The notes under the pieces: generated by a model
The model's input: only the letters and a program-made list of their open reading frames with translations
Told to the model about the DNA's origin: nothing
Database searches by the model: none
Made by a program: the position numbers and the translations under genes
From: Bacteroidales bacterium
GTDB taxonomy: Bacteria; Bacteroidota; Bacteroidia; Bacteroidales; P3
Reading direction: 5' to 3'
Assembly (NCBI GenBank): GCA_017451385.1
Contig: JAFSPS010000051.1
Location: forward strand, 1 to 64,000
Length of the DNA: 64,000 bases
In this document: piece after piece, positions 1 through 8,710 of the stretch
Numbering within the stretch: the first letter of the stretch is position 1
Layout of the letters: each line of letters opens with the position of its first letter

Positions 1-94
1 ACTTCATGTGAATTGCATGAATGGATGTTCCTTCTTTGATCATTTGCATGTACTTCAGACATTCTGCATAACCATGCTTCTTTCTCTTTTGCAT
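1..94 (-). CDS. Transposase OrfA-like N-terminus (partial)
   Basis: An ATG at 94-92 opens a frame of 31 codons that continues past the left edge. The product starts MQKRKKHGYAECLKYMQ and is basic, followed by a stretch compatible with the first helices of the helix-turn-helix domain of IS3-family OrfA proteins. Its position 40 bp inside the inverted repeat matches the usual layout of these elements. Only the N-terminus is visible, so it could also be another small DNA-binding protein; the flanking IS-type end makes transposase the best reading. Confidence 0.5.
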   Translation of the reverse strand, partial: MQKRKKHGYAECLKYMQMIKEGTSIHAIHMK

Positions 95-134
95 AATAAA
101 CCCCGAAAGTTTTTTGTCTAACTTTCGGGGTTCA
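1..134 (-). mobile_element. IS3-family insertion sequence, 5' end only
   Basis: The terminal inverted repeat reads, on the minus strand from 134 inward, TGAACCCCGAAAGTTAGACA, which has the look of IS3-family (IS150 group) ends. Just inside it CCCCGAAAGTT (101-111) and AACTTTCGGGG (120-130) form a perfect 11-bp hairpin ahead of the transposase start. The element runs off the left edge, so the other end, the target duplication and orfB cannot be seen. The family assignment rests on recognising the end sequence and the first codons, not on a search. Confidence 0.65.
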
Positions 135-217
135 CTTCAAAAGCGCGCCTTTTTTTTGTTGTCATTTATAGGATATTGATAAGCAACGTCCCTACGGTGG
201 AGGTGTCTTGCTGATGC

Positions 218-249
218 TATTTCAGGCAGGCGCGGTAGCGGTGTATGGT
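218..249 (-). pseudogene. 32-bp copy of the pdxJ 3' end
   Basis: Bases 218-249 are identical to 5863-5894, the last codons of pdxJ. Read on the minus strand they give [10 protein letters not shown] followed by a stop, here TAG instead of the TAA of the real gene. Sequence on both sides is unrelated to pdxJ. This is a scrap left by a rearrangement or a short templated insertion and not a functional gene. It lies 84 bp from the IS end. Confidence 0.8.
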
Positions 250-403
250 GAACGTTGAATAGCGTGATGACAAATGGAAAATGGTAGCTATCTATAACAA
301 TTTGCCTTGAATGGACTAAAACACATATTCGGCATCTACTACGTTTGCGAACTTGTGAAATATATGCTGTAAAATAATGATTTTTCTGTGTTGAAACTCG
401 TTC

Positions 404-512
404 TTTTTGTTTGAAAAATCAGCGAAAATGAGGAAAAATCTTGTTTTTCGCTGATTTTTCAAAAGCATACAAACAAATCCCTGCCCTCGATTGAAGGCAG
501 GGATTGTTGTAG
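404..512. repeat. Direct repeat A: double-hairpin terminator module
   Basis: This stretch is nearly identical to 2076-2190; the two copies bracket the ATPase gene. It contains a perfect 19-bp inverted repeat (410-428 with 445-463, core GAAAAATCAGCGAAAA) followed by a second hairpin, AATCCCTGCC (476-485) with GGCAGGGATT (496-505). Copies A and B differ mainly by one T and by the loop of the second hairpin. Confidence 0.85.
474..505 (-). terminator. Terminator of the DUF234-type ATPase gene
   Basis: A 10-bp GC-rich stem (476-485 with 496-505, 10-nt loop) lies about 50 bp past the ATPase stop codon. On the minus strand it is followed by a T-rich run and then by the long AT-rich hairpin of repeat A. 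Good hairpin, moderate T tract. Confidence 0.6.
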
Positions 513-552
513 TGTTGGCACATCCGTGTGGATTGCTGGTAAAAAGGATGAT

Positions 553-2016
553 TCAACGTCCCATAAACAGGTCATCCAATGTGATTGATTGATTAACGAT
601 ACTGGCATGTTCGCCCTTTGCTAACCCCATGCTCGTAACCATAACCAGTTGGATGCTATGTGTCTTGTGGTGCATCTTGCTTGCAGCAAAGGCTTCTATT
701 TTATTGAGTAAATTCTCTTCATCGTTTTTCGTTATGGCATATTTTGTGCCAGTGAATTTCATTTCACACAAATAGTCTGTTCTATCTGCTTTGCTTTCCA
801 ATAGTAAGTCTATCTGGGCACCCCTTCCGTCAGGACTTTTTCCCTTCCAGCAATAATTACTGTCGATGGACGCTATACGCAGCGCATCCTGAATACGAGG
901 CAGATGCTCTATACAAAGTAGTTCAAATGTATCTCCTGCCCATGTATAGAATGGGGGAGTTCCATGAATGGAGTTCCATACACCTTTTTTTGGTTGCTCG
1001 CCCTGTATGAAACGCAAATAGAATAAAGAGAAGAAATCAACCAGTTGATAGATAGTCTCCACACGTTCTTTACCATAGCGCGGATAAGTCCTGATGATAT
1101 CAGATTCAATAAGATTTTCAAGCAATTTGGTTAGGGTGCCTCCTGTTTTGACATCAATTGCTACACCAATCTCTTTCTGGGTCATTCCGTAGAATTGGCT
1201 TCCCAAGGTTTTTACTATATCTACGTAGCGTTCCTTGCTGGCATAAAGCCCTGCATAAACATCGATAAACTCTTGGTGTATTCTCTCGTCAGCAAAGAAA
1301 ATGCGGTCAATGTTTTCTGTAATTGTTTGATTGTTGCGTAGCTTGTCGAGATAGAACGGCACGCCACCCAATGCCATGTAGCAGATACACATCTCGTATT
1401 GGGACAGACGGAATCCGTTGCGTCTGTAATATTTCTGACATTCAGCCAGTGTGAATGGAGCCAGTTTTATTGTCTCGGTAAGCCTTCCGTGCAGTCCTCC
1501 GTAATCACGAATGACATTGTCAAGCATCCAGCTCGTTGCCGAGCCGCACACTACCAGCACTATATTTCTTTGGCTGTCTGCCCATGAGTTCCAAAAATAG
1601 CCGAGTTCCGCAAGCATTTCAGACGATTGTGGACCCGCAAGCCATGGCAGTTCGTCTATGAGAATAACCTTTCTACGAGAACGTATGCCTTCAAGTAGTT
1701 TTCGTAGAAGTAGGAAGGCTTCACGCCAACAGGATGGCTTTTCTGCTGTAGCGGCATCAAGACCAGACAAGAGTAAAGAGTCATAAAAGTGGTCCAACTG
1801 CAACTTACGGTACGAATCGTAATTCTTATCCCCGTCCTTCACGTATGTGCCGACAGCAGAAAAGACAATCTTGCTGCTATACACTTCGCTGACCAGATAT
1901 GACTTGCCTATGCGCCTGCGGCCATAGATGGCAACAAACTCTGACTTCTTCGATTTGTACAATCGTTCAAGTATCGCGATTTCAGATTCTCTGCCAATAA
2001 TATTAGGGTACTTCAT
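553..2016 (-). CDS. DUF234-type AAA ATPase with C-terminal nuclease-like domain
   Basis: 487 aa. The ATP-binding domain has a P-loop GRRRIGKS at residues 32-39 and Walker B VILIDE at 117-122, as in the archaeal/bacterial ATPase_2 family. The C-terminal part carries an ID-x-LL ... CEMKF pattern typical of the DUF234 domain, which belongs to the PD-(D/E)xK nuclease fold. No physiological role is established for the family; members are usually lone accessory genes. The start at 2016 (MKYPNIIGRE) is preferred over an upstream in-frame ATG because it begins at the conserved N-terminus and sits 25 nt after a -7 box. The gene looks more AT-rich than its neighbours and is enclosed by two copies of one terminator module, which suggests acquisition. 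Not a typical transporter or regulator ATPase. Confidence 0.85.
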   Translation of the reverse strand: MKYPNIIGRESEIAILERLYKSKKSEFVAIYGRRRIGKSYLVSEVYSSKIVFSAVGTYVKDGDKNYDSYRKLQLDHFYDSLLLSGLDAATAEKPSCWREAFLLLRKLLEGIRSRRKVILIDELPWLAGPQSSEMLAELGYFWNSWADSQRNIVLVVCGSATSWMLDNVIRDYGGLHGRLTETIKLAPFTLAECQKYYRRNGFRLSQYEMCICYMALGGVPFYLDKLRNNQTITENIDRIFFADERIHQEFIDVYAGLYASKERYVDIVKTLGSQFYGMTQKEIGVAIDVKTGGTLTKLLENLIESDIIRTYPRYGKERVETIYQLVDFFSLFYLRFIQGEQPKKGVWNSIHGTPPFYTWAGDTFELLCIEHLPRIQDALRIASIDSNYCWKGKSPDGRGAQIDLLLESKADRTDYLCEMKFTGTKYAITKNDEENLLNKIEAFAASKMHHKTHSIQLVMVTSMGLAKGEHASIVNQSITLDDLFMGR

Positions 2017-2041
2017 TTTTTTTCTATTTCTTTTTATGCTG

Positions 2042-2049
2042 CAAAAGTA
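2042..2049 (-). promoter_or_regulatory. Promoter -7 box of the ATPase gene
   Basis: TACTTTTG on the minus strand matches the Bacteroidota -7 consensus TAnnTTTG and lies 25 nt before the chosen start. No clear -33 TTTG is seen at the expected spacing. Confidence 0.5.
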
Positions 2050-2075
2050 CAACAATTATGCTGAAATTCGATATT

Positions 2076-2190
2076 TTTTTGTTTGAAAAATCAGCGAAAA
2101 TGAGGAAAAATTCTTGTTTTTCGCTGATTTTTCAAAAGCATACAAACAAATCCCTGCCCTCGTTGTCGGTGAAGGCAGGGATTTGTTGTA
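2076..2190. repeat. Direct repeat B: double-hairpin terminator module
   Basis: Second copy of the module at 404-512. The 19-bp inverted repeat is at 2082-2100 and 2118-2136 with a 17-nt loop. The GC-rich hairpin is CAAATCCCTGCC (2147-2158) with GGCAGGGATTTG (2174-2185), two base pairs longer than in copy A. It lies directly downstream of the T9SS protein gene, so this is probably the ancestral copy. Confidence 0.85.
2147..2185 (-). terminator. Terminator of the first T9SS cargo gene
   Basis: A perfect 12-bp stem (2147-2158 with 2174-2185) lies 48 bp past the stop of the T9SS gene. On the minus strand it is followed by a T-rich stretch and the second, AT-rich hairpin. Confidence 0.65.
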
Positions 2191-2232
2191 TGAATACTCG
2201 ATAGTGTACGTAGTGAATTGACAAATATCAAA

Positions 2233-5200
2233 TCACTGTTTGGCGAAGCGGCGTGCTGCTATCACCTTGCCGCTATCGTCCGTTACCTGCAGCATGTAGA
2301 TGCCGGCAGGGAGGGAGAGGACGTTGATGACGCTCTGCTGGGCGGGCTGCTCCATCATTGTCTGTCCGAGCATGGAGACGATGCGCACGCTGTGGGCTTC
2401 GGCAAGGGCTGAGCAGTCGAGGTTTATCAGCGTGGTGGCGGGGTTAGGATAGAGTGCGAGAGTGGCGGTGGCTATGTCCGCAATGCCTTCTGGGTCGGGC
2501 TCCTCGCCAGGGTCTGTGGCGGTGAGGGTGCCGTTGTTGGCGATATACCATGTGATGCCGTTGTCCAGCTGAGATACACTAATGTGTGAGCGATAGCGTC
2601 CGCCGTTGCCCATCACGGGCAGTCCTTCTCTGTAGTTACTGTTGCACTCGATTGCTCCAAGCTCATAGTTAACATTGACTTTGACAGGCACTATGGTACA
2701 CACCTTGTCGGCAGCGGGCTTCTCGTCGAAACTCACTGTAGCCATGTCGGAGAGCAGCACATAGTCGGTGCGTTCCATGCTGAAGCGAGGGCCGAAGGTG
2801 ATGTCCACATTGCTGGAAACAAAGATATTGCCGAGCATGCGTGTGCCTATATTGCCCGAAAGGGGGAACCCATTCCCGATGCTGTTACTGCCTATAAGGC
2901 CGCCGTCGATATATAGTTTGCATGGCTTGTTTTTGGATGCTATCTCGATAGCCGAAAGCATGCCGATGTTGTTTGTGATGGTGTCGTCAATGAGCTGAAA
3001 GTCGGTAGATATGTCCTCCGAAGATAATAGAGATGAATTTGCAATTACAGTGCCGTTATTATTAAAAAAACTACTGTTGGATATTTTCATCTTATTCAAG
3101 GAATAACACAATGGTGCGGCGCCAGTATTATTGCTTTTGAAGCTACAGTGTCGTATGTCTGCGTTTGTTGCCACGAAGCCGAATGTTTTGGTATGGATTT
3201 GTTCCACTGTGGTGTAGTTCATCTTCAGCATGTCGGCATTGGGAAGTATGAAGTTCAGATTTTCGCCGCCGTGCAGGGTGATGCGGTAGGTGCCGTCCTC
3301 GTCGCCGATGAAGAGTATGTTATTATTATTATCGAAGCCACGATGGTTGTCGAGCAGGATGGTGACATCGCTTTGGTAGGGTTTCAGTACGGCATAATCG
3401 CCGAGACCGTCGAAATCCTCGGTGATGGTGATGTCGCTCATCAGGTTGTAGCGTCCTATGCCATGCGAGGTAGCTATGGCTTTGTGGAGTGTCAGCATGG
3501 GTGTCTGCGGGGTGCGTCCGTCGTTGTCGTCGCTGCCCGTGGCGGAGATATAATAATCGTTTAGGGTAGGCTCGCCCTCGATGACGCTCAGCGTGAAGCT
3601 GACGGGCTGAGTGTAGTCGCTGGCGTCGATGCCACATAACACATAGCAGACATCGCCTGTGCCGAAAAATAATTCGGACTCAAGCGCACAATCCAATGTG
3701 GGGTTGCCTCCTCTGAGGGCAAGGTAGCCGATATGCTCGTTGTCAGAGTTAAAAGCGATGGTGTAGAATTTGCCTTCTTCGGTCTGGAAGCTGTAGCCTA
3801 CCACAAATGAGCTGTCGAAATTGCCTGAAGCCTGGGTGCGGCAGTTGTTGTCGATAGTTCCGCTAACGGTGGTGCCGTCGGGGGAGAAAGTGGTGAAAGC
3901 GACGTCTATGGGTGTGCTCATGGAGAGTACTGCCATTCCCGAAGGTTCTACGCTGAGGGTATAGCTGCCCGAGGGCTCTGTGGAGGCTACAACGAAGACA
4001 AACTCATCGTCCATGTCATAATCGTCGTAGTTGAAGACGAACGGCATACCGGTGCGTTCAAAAGTGCGGAGAAGCCGTAGCGGACTGTTCTCTTTATAGA
4101 CGAAGATGTATTTCACCGACTCGTCGCCCTCCAGCTTGACGCGGACGCTGGTCGTAGTGTTGGTATTGATTTTGTAGGGGTGGAGGAAGAGGCCTTCCAG
4201 CTCGTTGTCTTTGCATTGCAGAGAATTGATGTCGAACTGTCCCTGCACGCTGTTGGCATGGTCTATATTGAGGTTGTCGAAGTTGTCGCGCGACACATCG
4301 TTAATCAGCTGCAGTGGCAGTACCAGCTTGGGCGACACCGTAATCTGGCCGTGACCGCTGAGGCCTACGAAGAGGTAGTATTTTTCGCCGCTTTTTAATT
4401 CTTTGGTAAGGGTGCCAACGAGGCAGTCGTTGTCGGGCGAAAGTTGCAGGTCGTCGCCCGTGATGTAATCGTTGAAAGCTAAGATTTCTAAATCGGTATT
4501 AAAGATTTCGGCAATGAAGTCGCCACTGTGGTTGTAGGCGAGAGGAACCTTAATCTTTATAGATACTTGTTGCTGCTCACCCTCCTCGCCGTGAACGGGA
4601 GCCAGGCCTATCACAGAAGCGAAGTAGCCGTTGTACCTGCCGCGAGCCTCTAACGTAGGGTCAATCAGCATATAGGGGCCGAAAGGTGCTTCGTCAACGT
4701 TTGTCTGTATATCTGTCTCGGTCTGTCCGTCGCCTACGGTGTGGAATGTAATATCGGAAGGCATTTCCATCCATTGGAAAACTTTTGTGGTGATGCCTGT
4801 GTAGAGTGTAATGAGGCGGTAGTCGCCAGCGCCGTCATCACCGTCTTCTTCGCCGACTTTGTAGTAGGAGGTGACAAGGATGTAGTAGTCGCCGGCTTCC
4901 AGCTCTCTCTCAATGACACTATGATATTCATATTCGTCATCGGAGCTTTTGTCGTCGTTGTGAGCCACCTCGTTCAGGTCGCTGTCAAAGAGGAAGAGAT
5001 AGGTGTCGAAGGTGCCACTTAGGGCAACGATATAGGTCCCTGTTTGGTTTATGCTCACTTTGTACAGTGTGCCATAGCAGCCCTCTCGGGTGTCGCTCAG
5101 TACGGCACTTTGGGGACCGAGGGTGCCTGTGGCGGCCTCCATTTCAGATAGCACGATAGGCCGCAACGAGCGCATACTCACTCCATCGGCTCTGGCAGAC

Positions 5201-5247
5201 AACGCCAGAGAGGCCATGATGATTAAAACTAATAAGATTTTTTTCAT
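2233..5247 (-). CDS. Large secreted T9SS type A cargo protein with PPC-like and beta-helix regions
   Basis: 1004 aa. Residues 1-20 form a Sec signal peptide ending SARA. Residues about 50-150, 205-300, 330-430 and 450-555 look like repeated pre-peptidase C-terminal (PPC)-like beta domains, with aspartate-rich loops and motifs such as LFLFDSDL. From about 564 (ISATGSDDNDG) the sequence resembles the DUF1565/right-handed beta-helix type, up to about 880. The last 75 residues are a type A sorting domain (LYPNPATTLINLD, ending GKVIAARRFAKQ), so the protein should cross the outer membrane by T9SS and be anchored or released at the surface. No catalytic residues are recognisable; adhesion or glycan binding is possible but is inference. 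The gene has its own promoter region and a terminator. Confidence 0.85.
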   Translation of the reverse strand: MKKILLVLIIMASLALSARADGVSMRSLRPIVLSEMEAATGTLGPQSAVLSDTREGCYGTLYKVSINQTGTYIVALSGTFDTYLFLFDSDLNEVAHNDDKSSDDEYEYHSVIERELEAGDYYILVTSYYKVGEEDGDDGAGDYRLITLYTGITTKVFQWMEMPSDITFHTVGDGQTETDIQTNVDEAPFGPYMLIDPTLEARGRYNGYFASVIGLAPVHGEEGEQQQVSIKIKVPLAYNHSGDFIAEIFNTDLEILAFNDYITGDDLQLSPDNDCLVGTLTKELKSGEKYYLFVGLSGHGQITVSPKLVLPLQLINDVSRDNFDNLNIDHANSVQGQFDINSLQCKDNELEGLFLHPYKINTNTTTSVRVKLEGDESVKYIFVYKENSPLRLLRTFERTGMPFVFNYDDYDMDDEFVFVVASTEPSGSYTLSVEPSGMAVLSMSTPIDVAFTTFSPDGTTVSGTIDNNCRTQASGNFDSSFVVGYSFQTEEGKFYTIAFNSDNEHIGYLALRGGNPTLDCALESELFFGTGDVCYVLCGIDASDYTQPVSFTLSVIEGEPTLNDYYISATGSDDNDGRTPQTPMLTLHKAIATSHGIGRYNLMSDITITEDFDGLGDYAVLKPYQSDVTILLDNHRGFDNNNNILFIGDEDGTYRITLHGGENLNFILPNADMLKMNYTTVEQIHTKTFGFVATNADIRHCSFKSNNTGAAPLCYSLNKMKISNSSFFNNNGTVIANSSLLSSEDISTDFQLIDDTITNNIGMLSAIEIASKNKPCKLYIDGGLIGSNSIGNGFPLSGNIGTRMLGNIFVSSNVDITFGPRFSMERTDYVLLSDMATVSFDEKPAADKVCTIVPVKVNVNYELGAIECNSNYREGLPVMGNGGRYRSHISVSQLDNGITWYIANNGTLTATDPGEEPDPEGIADIATATLALYPNPATTLINLDCSALAEAHSVRIVSMLGQTMMEQPAQQSVINVLSLPAGIYMLQVTDDSGKVIAARRFAKQ

Positions 5248-5512
5248 GAGTTTTTATTGTTTAGTTATTTATTGTTTTTGCGTTGTTGAGGACAGGCGGC
5301 ATCTATCCCTGTGCTGAAATCGACTAATGTCGATACTCCGCAGGGGTATATGCGTGACGCAATGCTGTTCGCACGGCGAAGAGCAGTGGGGTAGGGACGG
5401 CACCAGCACGCCCCCCTCTACGACAACTATTTCTTGCGTAGATTGATTGGGGGAGGATAATCAGTGAATTATGTCGGATGCGTAACATCTGCCATCACCA
5501 TTTGTTATGATG
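5248..5512 (-). promoter_or_regulatory. Long, possibly structured leader of the T9SS gene
   Basis: No gene is seen here. Nested inverted repeats are present: TTGCGT (5278-5283) with ACGCAA (5357-5362), CCCTG (5307-5311) with CAGGG (5341-5345), and CGAC-TAAT-GTCG (5321-5332). They could form a three-level stem in the 5' leader. No known riboswitch core is recognised. Confidence 0.3.
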
Positions 5513-5540
5513 CAAATATATAAAAAAGAATCAAACCAAA
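5513..5540 (-). promoter_or_regulatory. Candidate promoter of the first T9SS cargo gene
   Basis: On the minus strand TATATTTG (5520-5513) fits the -7 consensus, with TTTG at 5540-5537 and a TTG at 5543-5541 as -33 candidates (spacers 16 and 20). It would give a leader of about 255 nt. Confidence 0.4.
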
Positions 5541-5547
5541 CAACGAA

Positions 5548-5720
5548 CGTTTTTTTTCGACCACGAGCGGCGAAGTTCTTTTCGAATACGAAAGGGACGA
5601 ACGGGTGCGAACGGGATTATGGGTATTGCTTGTCGTTTTTCTTTTCGACCACGAAATAAGCGAAGTAAACGAAAGTGATTGTGGGGATTTTTTTTCGAAT
5701 ACGAAAGGGAGGGACGAAAA
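5548..5720. repeat. CGACCACGAAAGGAACGAA-family repeat, block 1
   Basis: Degenerate copies of CGACCACGAA / CGAATACGAAAGGGACGAA units separated by T runs. It is the same family and orientation as the block at 8711-9140 and is related to the units at 53290-53620. No plausible coding content. Confidence 0.7.
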
Positions 5721-5727
5721 GATTATA

Positions 5728-5840
5728 GGAGACTTCTATAAATTACTCCGTAGGAGTTATATGGCAATAGAAACTATATGATTTTTCAGGTCTTTCAACC
5801 TCGTAGCGGGTGCATATAAATCTAATTTATAGAAGTCTCC
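5728..5840. repeat. 113-bp MITE-like palindromic element, copy 1
   Basis: The ends are a perfect 18-bp terminal inverted repeat: GGAGACTTCTATAAATTA at 5728-5745 and its complement at 5823-5840. The interior includes ACTCCGTAGGAGT, itself palindromic. A diverged copy in the opposite orientation lies at 56825-56934. It sits 22 bp past the pdxJ stop and could end that transcript. No open frame. Confidence 0.8.
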
Positions 5841-5861
5841 TGATGTAATGAGGGTTCAGCT

Positions 5862-6575
5862 TTATTTCAGGCAGGCGCGGTAGCGGTGTATGGTCTCCTC
5901 GATGCCGAGGTAGAGGGCGTCGCTAATCAGGGCGTGTCCGATAGACACCTCGTCGAGGAACGGTATCTGCTGGTGGAAGAAGGTGAGGTTGTCGAGGTTG
6001 AGGTCGTGGCCGGCGTTGAGGCCGAGGCCACAGTCGCGTGCCACGCGTGCCGCCTCTACGAAGGGGGCTATGGCGCGCTGGCGGTCGGCAGCATAGCCGG
6101 AGGCGTAGCTCTCGGTGTAGAGCTCCACACGGTCGGTGCCGGTGGTGGCGGCATGCTCTACCATCGTGGGGATGGCATCGACGAAGATGGAGACGCGTAT
6201 GCCGCACTCCTTGAAGCGTGCTACGATGTCGCGCAGGTAGGACTGGTGGCGCACGGTGTCCCATCCGGCATTGCTCGTCAGCACGTCTTCAGCATCGGGC
6301 ACGAGGGTTACCTGTGCGGGACGTATGGCGCAGACGAGGTCGGCGAATTTGTCAATGGGGTTGCCTTCGATGTTGAACTCCTCGGTGAGTACGGGCTTAA
6401 GGTCGCGCACATCCTGATAGCGTATATGGCGCTCGTCGGGACGCGGATGGACGGTGATGCCATGGGCACCGAAACGCTCGCAGTCGAGAGCGAATTTTAC
6501 GACATCGGGCATATTGCCGCCACGGGCATTGCGTATGGTGGCGACCTTATTGATGTTTACACTTAGCTTGGTCAT
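5862..6575 (-). CDS. pdxJ: Pyridoxine 5'-phosphate synthase
   Basis: 237 aa, the usual PdxJ length. It condenses 1-deoxy-D-xylulose 5-phosphate with 3-amino-1-hydroxyacetone 1-phosphate to form pyridoxine 5'-phosphate, the last ring-forming step of the DXP-dependent vitamin B6 route in the cytoplasm. Visible family signatures are [17 protein letters not shown] at the N-terminus, [20 protein letters not shown], and ELYTESYA near the active site. The start at 6575 (MTKLSVNIN) is used; the open frame extends 44 codons upstream only because the adjacent GTGAATAGT microsatellite has no stop. The last ten codons are duplicated at 218-249. No other B6 gene is near. Confidence 0.97.
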   Translation of the reverse strand: MTKLSVNINKVATIRNARGGNMPDVVKFALDCERFGAHGITVHPRPDERHIRYQDVRDLKPVLTEEFNIEGNPIDKFADLVCAIRPAQVTLVPDAEDVLTSNAGWDTVRHQSYLRDIVARFKECGIRVSIFVDAIPTMVEHAATTGTDRVELYTESYASGYAADRQRAIAPFVEAARVARDCGLGLNAGHDLNLDNLTFFHQQIPFLDEVSIGHALISDALYLGIEETIHRYRACLK

Positions 6576-6599
6576 TATTGTTTTTTGTTTTTTGTGTGA

Positions 6600-6705
6600 A
6601 TAGTTCTTGTAGTGAATAGTGAATTGTGAATAGTGGATTGTGAATAGTGAATAGTGAATGGTGAATAGTGAATTGTGAATAGTGGTTTGTGAATAGTGAA
6701 TTGAC
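6600..6705. repeat. GTGAATAGTGAATT microsatellite
   Basis: Short imperfect tandem copies of GTGAATAGT / GTGAATTGT units directly upstream of pdxJ. It keeps an artificial open frame upstream of the true pdxJ start. Confidence 0.85.
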
Positions 6706-6733
6706 AAATGAGGCTCTCGGTAACATTTATTCC

Positions 6734-7165
6734 CTTAAAATCTTAATCTCATGACATCTAACATCTCTTAAAATCTTAACCTCATGACATCAAACTTTTC
6801 TTAAAATCTTAACCTCGTGACATCTAACTTTTCTTAAAATCTTAACCTCATGACATCTAACATCTCTTATAATCTTACTCTCTTGACATCTATCTTTTCT
6901 TAAAATCTTAACCTCATGACATCTAACTTTTCTTAAAATCTTAACCACATGACATCTAACTTTTCTTAAAATCTTAATCTCATGACATCTAACATCTCTT
7001 AAAGTCTTAACCTCTTGACCTCTAACTTTTCTTAAAATCTTAACCTCATGACATCTAACATCTCTTAAAGTCTTAATCTCATGACATCTAACTTTTCTTA
7101 AAATCTTAATCTCATGACATCTAACATCTCTTAAAGTCTTAACCTCTTGACATCTAAAACTCTTA
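6734..7165. repeat. 33-bp tandem repeat array, about 13 units
   Basis: Units begin every 33 bp from 6734 (next 6767) with the form CTTAAAATCTTAACCTCATG followed by ACATCTAACWTYT. The units differ at a few positions and partly alternate between TAACATCT and TAACTTTT endings. There are no spacers, so it is not a CRISPR. It fills the gap between the metK stop and the pdxJ leader. Both strands carry stops in the repeats, so it is non-coding. Confidence 0.9.
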
Positions 7166-7178
7166 AACCTCTTACCAT

Positions 7179-8495
7179 CTACTTCGCTATCCCAAACTCT
7201 TTCTTTATCTTATCTACATAGTCGAGTCGCTCCCATGCGAAGAACGTTACCATCTTTTTCTCCGTTTTGCCGTTGACGGTAGTCTCTACTTCTTCGTTGA
7301 CGGGGGTGCGTCCGAAATGGCCGTAGGCTGCGGTGCGGGCGAAGATGGGGTTCTTGAGCCCGAAACGCTGCACGATGGCGAAAGGACGCAGGTCGAACAG
7401 TTTCAGTATGCGACGTGCTATCTCGCCGTCGCTGAGTGCTACACGTGACGTGCCATAGGTGTTCACATAGAGCCCTACGGGTTGTGCCACGCCGATGGCG
7501 TAGGCCACCTGCACCAGCACTTCGTCGCAGAGGCCTGCCGCCACCATGTTCTTGGCTATATGGCGCGCGGCATAGGCTCCGGAGCGGTCCACTTTCGAGG
7601 AGTCCTTGCCGGAGAAGGCACCGCCGCCGTGGGCTCCGCGTCCGCCGTAGGTATCTACTATGATTTTGCGTCCCGTCAGCCCCGTGTCGCCATGAGGGCC
7701 TCCGATGACGAATTTGCCTGTGGGGTTGACGAAGAGTTTGTAGCCTTGGGGGTTGCGCTCGGCATCGTAGAGGCCGGCATCGAAGAGCCGCTGGTTCTCG
7801 GCGGAGAGCGAGGCGATGAGGCGTGGAAGCAGTATGTCGAGGACATCCTGTCGGATGGTCGCCAGCATCTGTGCGTCGGCATCGTCCTGCGTCAGCCTGT
7901 CGGAAGGGAGGATGAACTCGTCATGCTGCGTGGAGAGCACTATGGTGTCTATGCGCTGCGGATGTCCCTCGTCGGAGTACTCTATCGTGAATTGGCTTTT
8001 GGCGTCAGGACGCAGGTAGGTCATCAGCTTGCCTTCGTGGCGTATGTCGTCGAGGCGCATGAGCATGATGTGCGAAAGCACGATGGGCAGCGGCATATAG
8101 TCCTCTGTCTCGCGGCAAGCATAGCCGAACATCAGTCCTTGGTCGCCAGCCCCTTGCTCGTCGTCGTTCTGCCGCTCCACGCCGCGGTTGATGTCGGCAC
8201 TCTGTTCGTGTATCATGGACATCACGCCGCAGGACTCGGCTTCAAATTTGTACTCGCCTTTGGTGTAGCCTATGGCCTTGATGACGTCGCGGGCGGTCTT
8301 CTGCAAATCGACATAGGCTTCGCTCTTCACTTCGCCCGAGAGGATGACGGACCCCGTGGTGACGAGTGTCTCACAGGCTACTTTCGACTCGGGGTCCTGA
8401 CGGAGGAACTCGTCGAGGATGGCGTCGCTAATCTGGTCTGCAATTTTGTCGGGATGGCCTTTGGAGACCGATTCCGAGGTGAAAAAATAACTCAT
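7179..8495 (-). CDS. metK: S-adenosylmethionine synthase
   Basis: 438 aa. It makes S-adenosylmethionine from methionine and ATP, releasing phosphate and diphosphate. The N-terminus [17 protein letters not shown] (residues 5-21) contains the catalytic His and nucleotide-binding residues; [17 protein letters not shown] near residue 290 is the second MetK signature. The start at 8495 ([10 protein letters not shown]) fits the family. A strong -7/-33 promoter lies about 165 nt upstream, leaving a leader in which I recognise no SAM riboswitch. Monocistronic: the pdxJ side is filled by a tandem repeat. Confidence 0.98.
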   Translation of the reverse strand: MSYFFTSESVSKGHPDKIADQISDAILDEFLRQDPESKVACETLVTTGSVILSGEVKSEAYVDLQKTARDVIKAIGYTKGEYKFEAESCGVMSMIHEQSADINRGVERQNDDEQGAGDQGLMFGYACRETEDYMPLPIVLSHIMLMRLDDIRHEGKLMTYLRPDAKSQFTIEYSDEGHPQRIDTIVLSTQHDEFILPSDRLTQDDADAQMLATIRQDVLDILLPRLIASLSAENQRLFDAGLYDAERNPQGYKLFVNPTGKFVIGGPHGDTGLTGRKIIVDTYGGRGAHGGGAFSGKDSSKVDRSGAYAARHIAKNMVAAGLCDEVLVQVAYAIGVAQPVGLYVNTYGTSRVALSDGEIARRILKLFDLRPFAIVQRFGLKNPIFARTAAYGHFGRTPVNEEVETTVNGKTEKKMVTFFAWERLDYVDKIKKEFGIAK

Positions 8496-8660
8496 TTCTT
8501 TTTAGTTTTGAATGTTTACTTTGAGGAATGCGCAGGACACTCGCACGCCTCGGTTGGCATTAAAACGCAAAGATTTGAATACTGATTGTTGGGAAAAACA
8601 ATGTTTTAGCATTTTTTCTCGTGGTTGCAATCATAACAAATCTGTCCACATTTGCGACGG

Positions 8661-8690
8661 CAAAGATACGCTTTTTCTTGGAACGACAAA
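8661..8690 (-). promoter_or_regulatory. metK promoter
   Basis: On the minus strand -33 TTTG (8690-8687), an 18-nt spacer and -7 TATCTTTG (8668-8661). This is one of the best promoter matches in the window. Confidence 0.65.
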
Positions 8691-8710
8691 AAATATCTTT
8701 TATTTGTTTA

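Noticed and set aside
5886-6566. 226-codon open frame opposite pdxJ
   Set aside because: Antisense shadow with low-complexity Gly/Val/Glu sequence.
6734-7165. CRISPR array
   Set aside because: The 33-bp units are contiguous with no spacers, and no cas genes are near.
7482-8585. 367-codon open frame on the plus strand opposite metK
   Set aside because: Antisense shadow of metK; no start context, no homology visible.
8496-8660. SAM riboswitch in the metK leader
   Set aside because: No conserved SAM-I or SAM-II core seen; the leader lacks clear nested stems.
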